This document shows positions 1-4,533 of a stretch of DNA of 7,067 bases, piece after piece (within the stretch, counting starts at the first letter, position 1; the number at the start of each line of letters is the position of its first letter). The notes under the pieces are model-generated. The model was not told the origin of the DNA. It made no database searches and worked only from the letters and a program-made list of their open reading frames with translations. Source of the stretch: an uncultured Eubacteriales bacterium (GTDB lineage: Bacteria > Bacillota > Clostridia > Lachnospirales > Lachnospiraceae); assembly GCA_900321525.1 (NCBI GenBank), contig ONWL01000076.1, positions 1-7,067 on the forward strand, read 5' to 3'. Both the position numbers and the translations under genes were made by a program.

Positions 1-23
1 GAAAAACGAGAGGAGTAAAAGAG

Positions 24-1409
24 ATGAAAACAGAATCTGTATGGAATACCTATGACGAGGCTGCGCTGACAGCATTAGACGCCTTAAATGACAATTACCG
101 TAGTTTTATCAGCCGGTGCAAGACCGAGCGGGAGTGTGTGGCAGAGGCCATTGCTATGGCAGAGGCCAGGGGGTATGAAAATCTGGAAATCATCGTGGCA
201 GAAGGAAAGACTTTACAGCCAGGGGATAAAGTGTATGCAGCTCATATGGGCAAGTTACTGGCATTGTACCATATCGGCAGTGCCCCATTGGAGCAGGGCA
301 TGAACATTCTGGGTGCCCATGTGGATTCGCCCCGTTTGGATGTGAAGTTTAACCCATTGTATGAAAATCATGAGCTGGCTTATCTGGATACCCACTATTA
401 TGGGGGTGTGAAGAAATACCAGTGGGTGTGTCTGCCTATGGCCATTCACGGGGTAGTGGTAAAGAAGGATGGCACAACCATCAATATCGTCATTGGAGAA
501 GACCCGGCTGATCCGGTGGTAGGCATTACAGAACTGCTCATTCATTTGTCCGCAGATATGATGCAGAAGAAGGCTTCTGAGGTCATCCAGGGAGAAGATC
601 TGGATGTACTGGTGGGAGGCAGACCTGTAGCAGGAGCAGAAAAGGATCAGGTAAAGGCAGGGATTCTGGCCATTTTGAAGGAAAAATATGAGATAGAAGA
701 AGCAGATTTTATGTCCGCAGAGCTGGAGATCGTACCGGCAGGACCGGCCAGAGATGCGGGCATTGACCGGAGCATGATCATGGGATATGGACAGGATGAC
801 CGTGTATGCGCTTACACGTCTCTGGAGGCCATTCTGGAAATGGAAGGGATACCGGAGCGGACCGCTGTCTGCCTGTTGACAGACAAAGAAGAAGTGGGTA
901 GCAACGGTGCCACCGGCATGCATTCTGCGTTCTTTCTGAATGCCACAGCCGAACTGATTGACCGTGTAGGCGGGTACAGTGAACTGGCACTGCGCCGGAC
1001 TTTGCAACATTCCTGCATGCTGTCCAGTGATGTAAGTGCAGGCTATGATCCTCTGTATGCAAGTGCCTATCAGGAATCCCATGCCGCATTTCTGGGGCAT
1101 GGTATCTGTTTTAACAAATACACCGGCAGTCGCGGCAAGTCCGGCTCCAATGATGCCAATGCAGAGTATATCGCCAAGATCCGGAAGATCATGGACGACA
1201 ATCAGGTGGCTTTCCAGTTCTGTGAGCTTGGAAAAGTAGATCAGGGTGGTGGCGGCACCATAGCATACATACTGGCCAATTATGGAATGGAAGTCATCGA
1301 CTGCGGCGTGGCAGTGTTGTCCATGCATGCCCCATGGGAAACCACCAGTAAGGCGGATATTTATGAGGCAAAGAAAGCTTATGTGGCATTTTTGAAAGAT
1401 TGCAGATAA
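24..1409 (+). CDS. M18 family zinc aminopeptidase (aspartyl/aminopeptidase I type)
   Basis: This is a complete 461-aa cytoplasmic metallo-aminopeptidase that removes N-terminal residues from peptides; M18 enzymes often prefer acidic or hydrophobic residues, but the specificity cannot be read here. The dinuclear zinc ligands expected of the family are visible: His99 in GAHVDSPRLD, Asp258 or Asp259 in GQDDR, the Glu289-Glu290 pair in LTDKEEVGSNGATG, Asp336 in SSDVSAGYDP and His435 near the C-terminus in SMHAPWE. The Gly-rich GGGGT at 408-412 and the YYGGVKKYQW stretch at 125-134 are also M18 hallmarks. Length is normal for the family. The start is ATG 24, with AGGAG at 11-15 and an 8-nt spacer. 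Its promoter lies outside the window. No convincing terminator follows it, so readthrough toward the methyltransferase remnant is possible. The long opposite-strand reading frame over this gene is a codon-bias shadow. Confidence 0.95.
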   Translation: MKTESVWNTYDEAALTALDALNDNYRSFISRCKTERECVAEAIAMAEARGYENLEIIVAEGKTLQPGDKVYAAHMGKLLALYHIGSAPLEQGMNILGAHVDSPRLDVKFNPLYENHELAYLDTHYYGGVKKYQWVCLPMAIHGVVVKKDGTTINIVIGEDPADPVVGITELLIHLSADMMQKKASEVIQGEDLDVLVGGRPVAGAEKDQVKAGILAILKEKYEIEEADFMSAELEIVPAGPARDAGIDRSMIMGYGQDDRVCAYTSLEAILEMEGIPERTAVCLLTDKEEVGSNGATGMHSAFFLNATAELIDRVGGYSELALRRTLQHSCMLSSDVSAGYDPLYASAYQESHAAFLGHGICFNKYTGSRGKSGSNDANAEYIAKIRKIMDDNQVAFQFCELGKVDQGGGGTIAYILANYGMEVIDCGVAVLSMHAPWETTSKADIYEAKKAYVAFLKDCR

Positions 1410-1474
1410 GGATTGATCAGGTGGGAAACCATATGGTATCTAAGAAAAAGTTGGTAGATTTGCAGGAGAGTCAC

Positions 1475-1483
1475 TGTTATACT
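1475..1483 (+). promoter_or_regulatory. Extended -10 promoter of the methyltransferase remnant
   Basis: TGTTATACT is a TGn-extended -10 element (TG at 1475-1476, TATACT at 1478-1483). The -35 region at 17-nt spacing (TAGATT) is poor, which is tolerated with an extended -10. It lies about 40 nt before the GGAGG ribosome binding site and ATG 1522 of the decayed gene. The promoter therefore seems to have outlived the gene it served. Confidence 0.45.
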
Positions 1484-1521
1484 AGAGAAAAATGTGAGCA
1501 ACAAGATCGGAGGATAACAGG

Positions 1522-2079
1522 ATGAAATGGTGATCAATATCAGAATGTATTTACAAAAGAATGGATGATGGGACCAAACAGTATGAGATTGTTAGACGAG
1601 ATGCTGGAAAAGTATCCAATGAACCGCAAGCTTCGTGTTCTGGATCTGGGGTGTGGAAAAGGACTGACTAGTTTGTATCTGGCAAAAGAGTTTGATGCTC
1701 GATACTATAGTCAGTATAGACTCCTTTCATTATTTTGCCACAGAAGCGTCCTTTTTTGAGACAAAGATACTGCCCCTTGTGAAGTCTGGCGGATATGTTT
1801 ACATTGCCATGCCGGGACTGCGGGAGGAAATTCATGGAATGGGTAGAGGGAGAAGAGAGCGAGTATGAATTGTTCCATAGCATTGAGTGGTGGAAGCATC
1901 ATTTCAATTCCAAAGGTCAGTATGAGATCGTGCAGGCCTTTGAACTAGAAACCGGAGAGCAGGCATGGAAAGATTGGTTTGCATCGGGACATGCATTTGC
2001 AAAGAGAGATGGGGAATATTTTGAAAAAGGAATCAATGGGTATGTCAATATCATCGGATTTCTCATAAAAAAGTTGTGA
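1522..2079 (+). pseudogene. Decayed class I SAM-dependent methyltransferase
   Basis: The remnant matches a SAM-dependent methyltransferase but is spread over several frames. The expected start is ATG 1522 after GGAGG near 1509-1513, but this frame stops at once (Met-Lys-Trp-stop). Removing one base near 1530 would join it to DQYQNVFTKEWMMGPNSMRL and then to motif I, VLDLGCGKGLTSLYLAKEF (to about 1694), which binds SAM. After EFDA near 1700 the frame changes to DTIVSIDSFHYFATEASFF (about 1701-1755), a stretch that in relatives lies roughly 45-50 residues further on. A central block between motif I and motif IV is therefore missing. A second shift near 1820-1835 leads to the C-terminal part, MEWVEGEESEYELFHSIEWW and onward, ending at TGA 2077-2079. 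The segments read in order and on one strand, so this is one broken gene, not several small genes. The methylated substrate is unknown. Sequencing error could explain the single-base shifts but not the central deletion. Confidence 0.85.
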
Positions 2080-2081
2080 GA

Positions 2082-2119
2082 GCTGTCGCCGTATCATCCC
2101 TTCGTAGTTTGCAGCCTTA
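2082..2119 (+). repeat. Direct repeat, copy 1 (38 nt)
   Basis: The unit begins GCTGTCGCCGTAT, runs on through CCCTTCGTAG and TTTGCAGCCTTA, and recurs at 2282-2319 with one mismatch (T versus C at the 16th base). This copy starts three bases after the stop codon of the methyltransferase remnant. It lacks the GGAC extension found upstream of the other copies. Confidence 0.85.
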
Positions 2120-2138
2120 GACTCGCAATTGACCATTC

Positions 2139-2155
2139 ATAGCCCTTCGGGCTAT
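2139..2155. repeat. Short perfect hairpin (7-bp stem, TTC loop)
   Basis: ATAGCCC at 2139-2145 pairs with GGGCTAT at 2149-2155 around TTC. CCAT (2133-2136) and ATGG (2159-2162) can extend it imperfectly. No T-run follows on either strand, so it is better read as part of the repeat cluster than as a terminator. Confidence 0.6.
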
Positions 2156-2159
2156 TTCA

Positions 2160-2178
2160 TGGACGGCTGTCGCCGTAT
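2160..2178 (+). repeat. Partial repeat copy 2 (19 nt)
   Basis: TGGACGGCTGTCGCCGTAT is identical to 2276-2294 in copy 3. It shares only the GCTGTCGCCGTAT core with copy 1 and lacks the CCCTTCGTAG arm. Within it ACGGC (2163-2167) and GCCGT (2172-2176) form a 5-bp stem around TGTC. Confidence 0.8.
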
Positions 2179-2193
2179 AAAATGCCAGAAATA

Positions 2194-2224
2194 AACACCC
2201 TTACAAGTAAACTTGCAGGGTGTT
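2194..2224. terminator. Probable bidirectional intrinsic terminator
   Basis: AACACCC (2194-2200) pairs with GGGTGTT (2218-2224). Inside, ACAAGT-like and ACTTGC-like arms continue the stem with one mismatch around a short AA loop. The + strand continues ATTTTGAT and the - strand TTTATTTC, so each side has a modest T-tract. It would end transcription of the methyltransferase remnant from the left and of perR-rbr from the right, the latter about 150 nt past the rubrerythrin stop. Confidence 0.65.
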
Positions 2225-2236
2225 ATTTTGATCTTC

Positions 2237-2364
2237 GCCATGCTGCCATCTCGAATTCGCTTCGCTACTTCTCGCTGGACGGCTGTCGCCGTATCACCCC
2301 TTCGTAGTTTGCAGCCTTACGTGTGCAAGCACCCGACGGCTTCCACTACTCGGTCTGGCATGGC
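2237..2364. repeat. Segment bounded by 7-bp inverted repeats
   Basis: GCCATGC at 2237-2243 is the inverse of GCATGGC at 2358-2364. The enclosed 128-bp segment contains repeat copy 3 and the palindrome CGAATTCG. No target-site duplication is evident, so calling it a miniature mobile element would be speculation; arms this short can arise by chance. Confidence 0.3.
2282..2319 (+). repeat. Direct repeat, copy 3 (38 nt)
   Basis: This copy is identical to 2082-2119 except for one base, and lies exactly 200 bp downstream of it. It is preceded by TGGAC, which it shares with partial copy 2. The copies are in direct orientation, so recombination or slippage between them could delete the terminator lying in between. 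Confidence 0.85.
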
Positions 2365-2371
2365 TCATAGC

Positions 2372-2914
2372 TTAGCCAAAGTATCTCTCTAACAGACCCT
2401 TGAATGCTTTGCCGTGTCTTGCCTCGTCGCGAGCCATTTCATGTACGGTGTCGTGGATGGCATCCAGATTTGCAGCTTTTGCTCTCTTTGCCAGATCGGT
2501 CTTACCAGCGGTTGCGCCGTTTTCTGCTTCGACTCTCATTTCCAGGTTCTTTTTGGTGCTGTCTGTTACGACTTCCCCTAACAGTTCAGCAAATTTTGCA
2601 GCATGCTCGGCCTCTTCGAAAGCAGCTTTCTCGTAGTAAGCGCCGATTTCAGCATATCCTTCACGATATGCCACTCTTGCCATTGCCAGATACATACCAA
2701 CCTCGGAACATTCGCCCTGGAAATTGGAACGCAGGTCTGCAATGATGTCTTCGCTAACACCCTGTGCCACACCTAATACATGCTCGGAAGCCCATGTCAG
2801 TTCGCCGTCCTGCTTGGTGAACTTGGAAGCGGGTGCCTTACAGACTGGACAAAACTCCGGTGCGGCATCGCCTTCATACACATAACCACATACATTACAT
2901 ACAAATTTGCTCAT
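2372..2914 (-). CDS. rbr: Reverse rubrerythrin (NADH peroxidase component)
   Basis: This 180-aa cytoplasmic non-haem iron protein reduces hydrogen peroxide to water with electrons from NADH, delivered by partner rubredoxin/flavoprotein reductases. That is the role established for clostridial reverse rubrerythrins. The rubredoxin domain comes first (about 1-35), with iron ligands Cys6, Cys9, Cys22 and Cys25 in CNVCGY and CPVCKA. The ferritin-like four-helix diiron domain follows (about 50-180), with Glu68, the E101-x-x-H104 motif in EEAEH and the E164-x-x-H167 motif in DEARH. This domain order is the reverse of classical rubrerythrin. The start chosen is ATG 2914, 8 nt after AAGGAG (2923-2928). 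A TTG six bases upstream leaves too short a spacer. It lies 59 nt downstream of perR on the same strand, which fits PerR-controlled peroxide defence; a promoter of its own is also possible. Confidence 0.93.
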   Translation of the reverse strand: MSKFVCNVCGYVYEGDAAPEFCPVCKAPASKFTKQDGELTWASEHVLGVAQGVSEDIIADLRSNFQGECSEVGMYLAMARVAYREGYAEIGAYYEKAAFEEAEHAAKFAELLGEVVTDSTKKNLEMRVEAENGATAGKTDLAKRAKAANLDAIHDTVHEMARDEARHGKAFKGLLERYFG

Positions 2915-2935
2915 AATCAAATCTCCTTAAAAAAT

Positions 2936-2964
2936 ATTTGAATACCCGAGGGTAATTCAGTCAA
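2936..2964 (-). promoter_or_regulatory. Possible internal promoter of the rubrerythrin gene
   Basis: On the - strand, TTGACT (2959-2964; 5 of 6 to consensus) is followed after 17 nt by TCAAAT (2936-2941; 4 of 6). It sits between perR and rbr, just upstream of the rbr ribosome binding site, and would give a very short leader. The spacer contains TACCC/GGGTA arms. The call is tentative, because readthrough from the perR promoter would also suffice. Confidence 0.35.
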
Positions 2965-2985
2965 AATTAAGAATTATTCCTGAAT
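2965..2985. promoter_or_regulatory. Second PerR/Fur-box-like site, upstream of rbr
   Basis: The site is centred on GAATTATTC (2971-2979) and matches the perR operator at 16 of 21 positions in the better orientation. It overlaps the last codons and stop of perR and abuts the candidate -35 box of rbr. One arm is close to the operator and the other is degenerate, so it may be a weaker secondary site or a chance AT-rich match. Confidence 0.35.
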
Positions 2986-3384
2986 AAAAGAATCCTCTTT
3001 ATCGGAAGAAGGCATGCATTTGGGGCAGATGCCATAAAAATGTACCGAATGCCCATCAATACTGCCGGAGAATCGATGAGCCGCCAATACATTCAGGTCA
3101 GAAAGCACTGGCATAGGAAAATCTGTCAGACTACCGCATTTCTTACAATAAAAATGATAGTGAGGACTGGAATTCCCATCGTAGTGATCTGCGCTGTCCC
3201 CAATGGAGATGCGCTGGATGGTACCGGCTTCTTCCAGAAGTTTCAAATTCCGATAAACCGTACCGGGGCTTAAATTCGGTATTGCATCCTTCACCCCCTG
3301 AAAAATCATATCCGCAGTGGGGTGATCTTTTCGCTGTTGTAAAAAAGTCAGGATGGCTTCTCGCTGTCTGCTTCGCTTTTGCAT
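2974..3384 (-). CDS. perR: Fur-family peroxide-responsive repressor PerR
   Basis: This 136-aa protein is a complete, slightly short Fur-family repressor. An N-terminal winged helix (about 1-70) contains the recognition-helix stretch LSPGTVYRNLKLLEEAG (38-54). The C-terminal part holds the metal sites. The structural zinc site is Cys80-x-x-Cys83 with Cys120-x-x-Cys123. The regulatory Fe/Mn site has His21, Asp69, His75, His77 and Asp88. These align by spacing with His37, Asp85, His91, His93 and Asp104 of Bacillus subtilis PerR. Asp at the last position and the neighbouring rubrerythrin favour PerR over Fur or Zur. In the family, iron-catalysed oxidation of the regulatory histidines by peroxide releases the operator. 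The start is ATG 3384 with GGAGGG (3391-3396) and a 6-nt spacer. Transcription continues into rbr, and a perfect palindrome at its own promoter implies autorepression. Confidence 0.9.
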   Translation of the reverse strand: MQKRSRQREAILTFLQQRKDHPTADMIFQGVKDAIPNLSPGTVYRNLKLLEEAGTIQRISIGDSADHYDGNSSPHYHFYCKKCGSLTDFPMPVLSDLNVLAAHRFSGSIDGHSVHFYGICPKCMPSSDKEDSFIQE

Positions 3385-3406
3385 AGAAATCCCTCCGGTT
3401 CAGCTG

Positions 3407-3454
3407 TGATCAGAGAGTGGACAGAAAGCGGTCTGTCCACTCTAACTTTGATCA
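3407..3454 (-). promoter_or_regulatory. Long perfect hairpin in the perR leader
   Basis: A 12-bp perfect stem (3414-3425 with 3432-3443) closes a 6-nt loop. A further pair of TGATCA sequences (3407-3412 and 3449-3454) can close an outer stem across a small asymmetric internal loop. It lies in the roughly 90-nt untranslated leader, about 10 nt upstream of the GGAGGG ribosome binding site. No T-run follows, so it is not a normal terminator. It may stabilise the message, set translation or bind a factor; none of these is shown. Confidence 0.7.
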
Positions 3455-3459
3455 GCCAT

Positions 3460-3480
3460 AAATAAGAATAATTCTTATTT
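3460..3480. promoter_or_regulatory. PerR operator (10-1-10 perfect palindrome)
   Basis: AAATAAGAAT (3460-3469) and ATTCTTATTT (3471-3480) are perfect inverted arms around a single A. The core TAAGAATnATTCTTA agrees with the Bacillus PerR consensus TTATAATnATTATAA at 10 of 14 defined positions and fits the Fur-family 7-1-7 layout. It starts one base past the -10 box and covers the expected transcription start, so bound protein should block RNA polymerase. Confidence 0.82.
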
Positions 3481-3481
3481 T

Positions 3482-3510
3482 AGTATAATAAAGAATCTAC
3501 CTTCTGTCAA
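3482..3510 (-). promoter_or_regulatory. Strong sigma-A promoter of perR-rbr
   Basis: Read on the - strand, a perfect TTGACA (3505-3510) is separated by exactly 17 nt from TATACT (3482-3487; 5 of 6 to consensus). It points to perR, and the PerR palindrome follows immediately. A near-consensus promoter under a tight operator is the usual design of a gene that is repressed until stress. Confidence 0.85.
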
Positions 3511-3577
3511 GCAAATTGTCGTAAAATTTGTCATTCAGACAGAAAAATAAAAAAGCAGCAGGAAAAAGGAAGTGAAC

Positions 3578-3601
3578 TTTTTGTGAAAAGTAGTACAAAA
3601 A
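3578..3601. repeat. Inverted repeat upstream of the 84-aa gene promoter
   Basis: TTTTTGT (3578-3584) and ACAAAAA (3595-3601) are perfect 7-bp inverted arms around 10 nt. They span the -35 region of the extended -10 promoter at 3612-3620. This could be a regulator-binding site, but the arms are A/T-rich and may be chance. Confidence 0.35.
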
Positions 3602-3611
3602 TCCAAAAGTG

Positions 3612-3620
3612 TGGTATACT
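3612..3620 (+). promoter_or_regulatory. Extended -10 promoter for the 84-aa gene and dtd
   Basis: TGGTATACT is a TGn-extended -10 element (TATACT at 3615-3620), with only a weak -35 (AGTACA, 3592-3597) at 17 nt. Transcription would start near 3627 and give a leader of about 107 nt. That leader holds a weak stem (TGCCAT 3644-3649 with ATGGCA 3678-3683) and no convincing gene. It fires away from the perR promoter, so the two units diverge. Confidence 0.6.
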
Positions 3621-3733
3621 TACCATGCGGTCGTTGCCGTCTGTGCCATTTTCATGTAGTCATTTGATCGAGAGTGGATGGCAGGAAGTACCGATGTCAG
3701 GCAGACAGCGGAGAATAGGAGAGAAATAGTAAG

Positions 3734-3988
3734 GTGACAAGAAATCAGAAAATAGAGTTGACCAATCGGATCAATGCATATGCAGAGGAACATTTGCAGG
3801 ACATTGATCCGGATCATACCCCCATTTCCGTTCAGTTGGAGCGGATTAAACCGGTTATGGAGGAGATTGCTTCCGAGACAGGTAAGAGTGTAGAGGAAAT
3901 TTTTATCATTTACATGGATATCAACTCTGAGTTGAAGGCAGAGCAGGAGAAGAAATATCAGAATCGTATGGCGGAGTTGAATTTATGA
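3734..3988 (+). CDS. Uncharacterised 84-aa protein, coupled to dtd
   Basis: I do not recognise a named family. The product is a small, highly charged, soluble protein with no signal peptide, membrane segment or cysteines. Predicted character is mostly helical: an N-terminal stretch rich in Asn, Glu and Arg, a DPDHTP turn at about 26-31, then two amphipathic segments (about 34-62 and 63-84) ending in a Lys/Glu-rich tail. The start is GTG 3734 after AGGAGA (3717-3722), with a rather long 11-nt spacer; the first in-frame ATG comes far too late. The stop TGA 3986-3988 overlaps the ATG of dtd in an ATGA junction, which suggests translational coupling and a common promoter. A role beside D-aminoacyl-tRNA editing is only an inference from position. 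Confidence 0.8.
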   Translation: MTRNQKIELTNRINAYAEEHLQDIDPDHTPISVQLERIKPVMEEIASETGKSVEEIFIIYMDINSELKAEQEKKYQNRMAELNL

Positions 3989-4434
3989 GACTGGTCATTC
4001 AAAGAGTCAATCATGCCAGTGTAACCGTAGAAGGCATAGAAATCGGAGCCATTGGAAAAGGATATCTGGTATTTCTTGGCGTGGCCGATACAGATACAAA
4101 GGAGATGGCAGAGCGGTATGCCAAAAAGCTGTCTACTCTGCGGATTTTTCCGGATGAGGCAGGAAAGATCAATCGTTCTATTCAGGATGTACAGGGGCAG
4201 ATATTGGTGGTATCCCAGTTTACGTTGTATGCAGACTGTAAGAAGGGAAACCGTCCCAGCTTTGTGAAAGCAGGTGCGCCTGAGAAGGCAGAAGCATTGT
4301 ATGAGTATTTCATCGAATGCTGCAAGGCGTTGGTGCCCGGCGGAGTGGCAAGCGGCAGTTTTGGCGCAGATATGAAAGTATCATTGGAAAATGATGGTCC
4401 ATTTACGGTTCTGTGGGACAGTGAAGAATGGTGA
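3985..4434 (+). CDS. dtd: D-aminoacyl-tRNA deacylase
   Basis: This cytoplasmic editing enzyme hydrolyses D-aminoacyl-tRNAs (such as D-Tyr-tRNA) and mischarged glycyl-tRNA(Ala), so that D-residues are kept out of translation. The 149-aa length is normal. Diagnostic features are the N-terminal MRLVIQRVNHASVTVEG strand, the catalytic-pocket SQFTLYAD motif at about residues 78-85, the downstream KKGNRPSF segment, and the C-terminal NDGPFTVLWDS, which carries the cross-subunit Gly-cisPro motif. The active enzyme is a homodimer. The start ATG 3985 has GGAG at 3973-3976 with an 8-nt spacer and overlaps the stop of the 84-aa gene by four bases. Expression is therefore probably tied to that gene, and a weak terminator follows. 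Confidence 0.95.
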   Translation: MRLVIQRVNHASVTVEGIEIGAIGKGYLVFLGVADTDTKEMAERYAKKLSTLRIFPDEAGKINRSIQDVQGQILVVSQFTLYADCKKGNRPSFVKAGAPEKAEALYEYFIECCKALVPGGVASGSFGADMKVSLENDGPFTVLWDSEEW

Positions 4435-4454
4435 AACAGAAAGATGAATCAAGT

Positions 4455-4478
4455 AACTGCTTGTAAGAAGTGGTTTTT
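4455..4478 (+). terminator. Weak candidate terminator after dtd
   Basis: AACTGCTT (4455-4462) can pair with AAGTGGTT (4468-4475), using two G-U pairs, around GTAAG. It runs into a five-T tract (4474-4478). The stem is weak, so partial readthrough into the lipoprotein gene is likely. Confidence 0.35.
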
Positions 4479-4488
4479 GAGATAAAGG

Positions 4489-4506
4489 GATGCAGCTTGC
4501 TGCATC
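4489..4506 (+). promoter_or_regulatory. Perfect 8-bp hairpin before the lipoprotein gene
   Basis: GATGCAGC (4489-4496) and GCTGCATC (4499-4506) are perfect arms around TT. It lies 15 nt before the AAGGAG ribosome binding site of the next gene and is not followed by a T-run. As RNA the two innermost pairs would open. It could be a leader hairpin or an operator. A weak extended -10 candidate (TGAGATAAA, 4478-4486) sits just before it, which would put the hairpin at the 5' end of the transcript. Confidence 0.4.
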
Positions 4507-4533
4507 AGGAAATGTTTGAAGAAGGAGTTTATG

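Larger units (their letters stand above)
2080..2371. other. Gene-free intergenic region packed with repeats and hairpins
   Basis: No credible reading frame or RNA gene is visible in these 292 bases. They lie between the stop of the methyltransferase remnant and the convergent stop of the rubrerythrin gene. The region holds two copies of a 38-nt direct repeat exactly 200 bp apart, a third partial copy, a TTC-loop hairpin, a probable bidirectional terminator and short inverted repeats near 2237 and 2364. The texture suggests a dispersed intergenic repeat family of the host genome, but dispersal cannot be tested from one window. Confidence 0.7.

Noticed and set aside
255..1328. Long 357-codon open frame on the - strand over the aminopeptidase gene
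   Set aside because: It lies wholly antisense to a certain gene, has Cys/His-rich nonsense composition, and shows no ribosome binding site or family resemblance.
1428..1437. ACCATATGGT palindrome after the aminopeptidase gene
   Set aside because: Ten-base palindromes are common by chance, there is no T-run for termination, and no partner site is nearby.
2942..2958. TACCC/GGGTA arms between perR and rbr as an attenuator
   Set aside because: The stem is at most 4-5 bp with a tiny loop, and the T-run lies about 10 nt further on, so it is too weak for termination.
3662..3681. TGATCGAGAGTGGA resembles TGATCAGAGAGTGGA in the perR leader hairpin (3407-3421)
   Set aside because: The match is short with one indel, and only one arm of the hairpin is represented, so chance is the simpler explanation.
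3694..3729. 11-codon frame (ATG 3694) in the leader of the 84-aa gene as a leader peptide
   Set aside because: No suitable ribosome binding site and no regulatory codon run; the AGGAGA inside it serves the GTG 3734 start.
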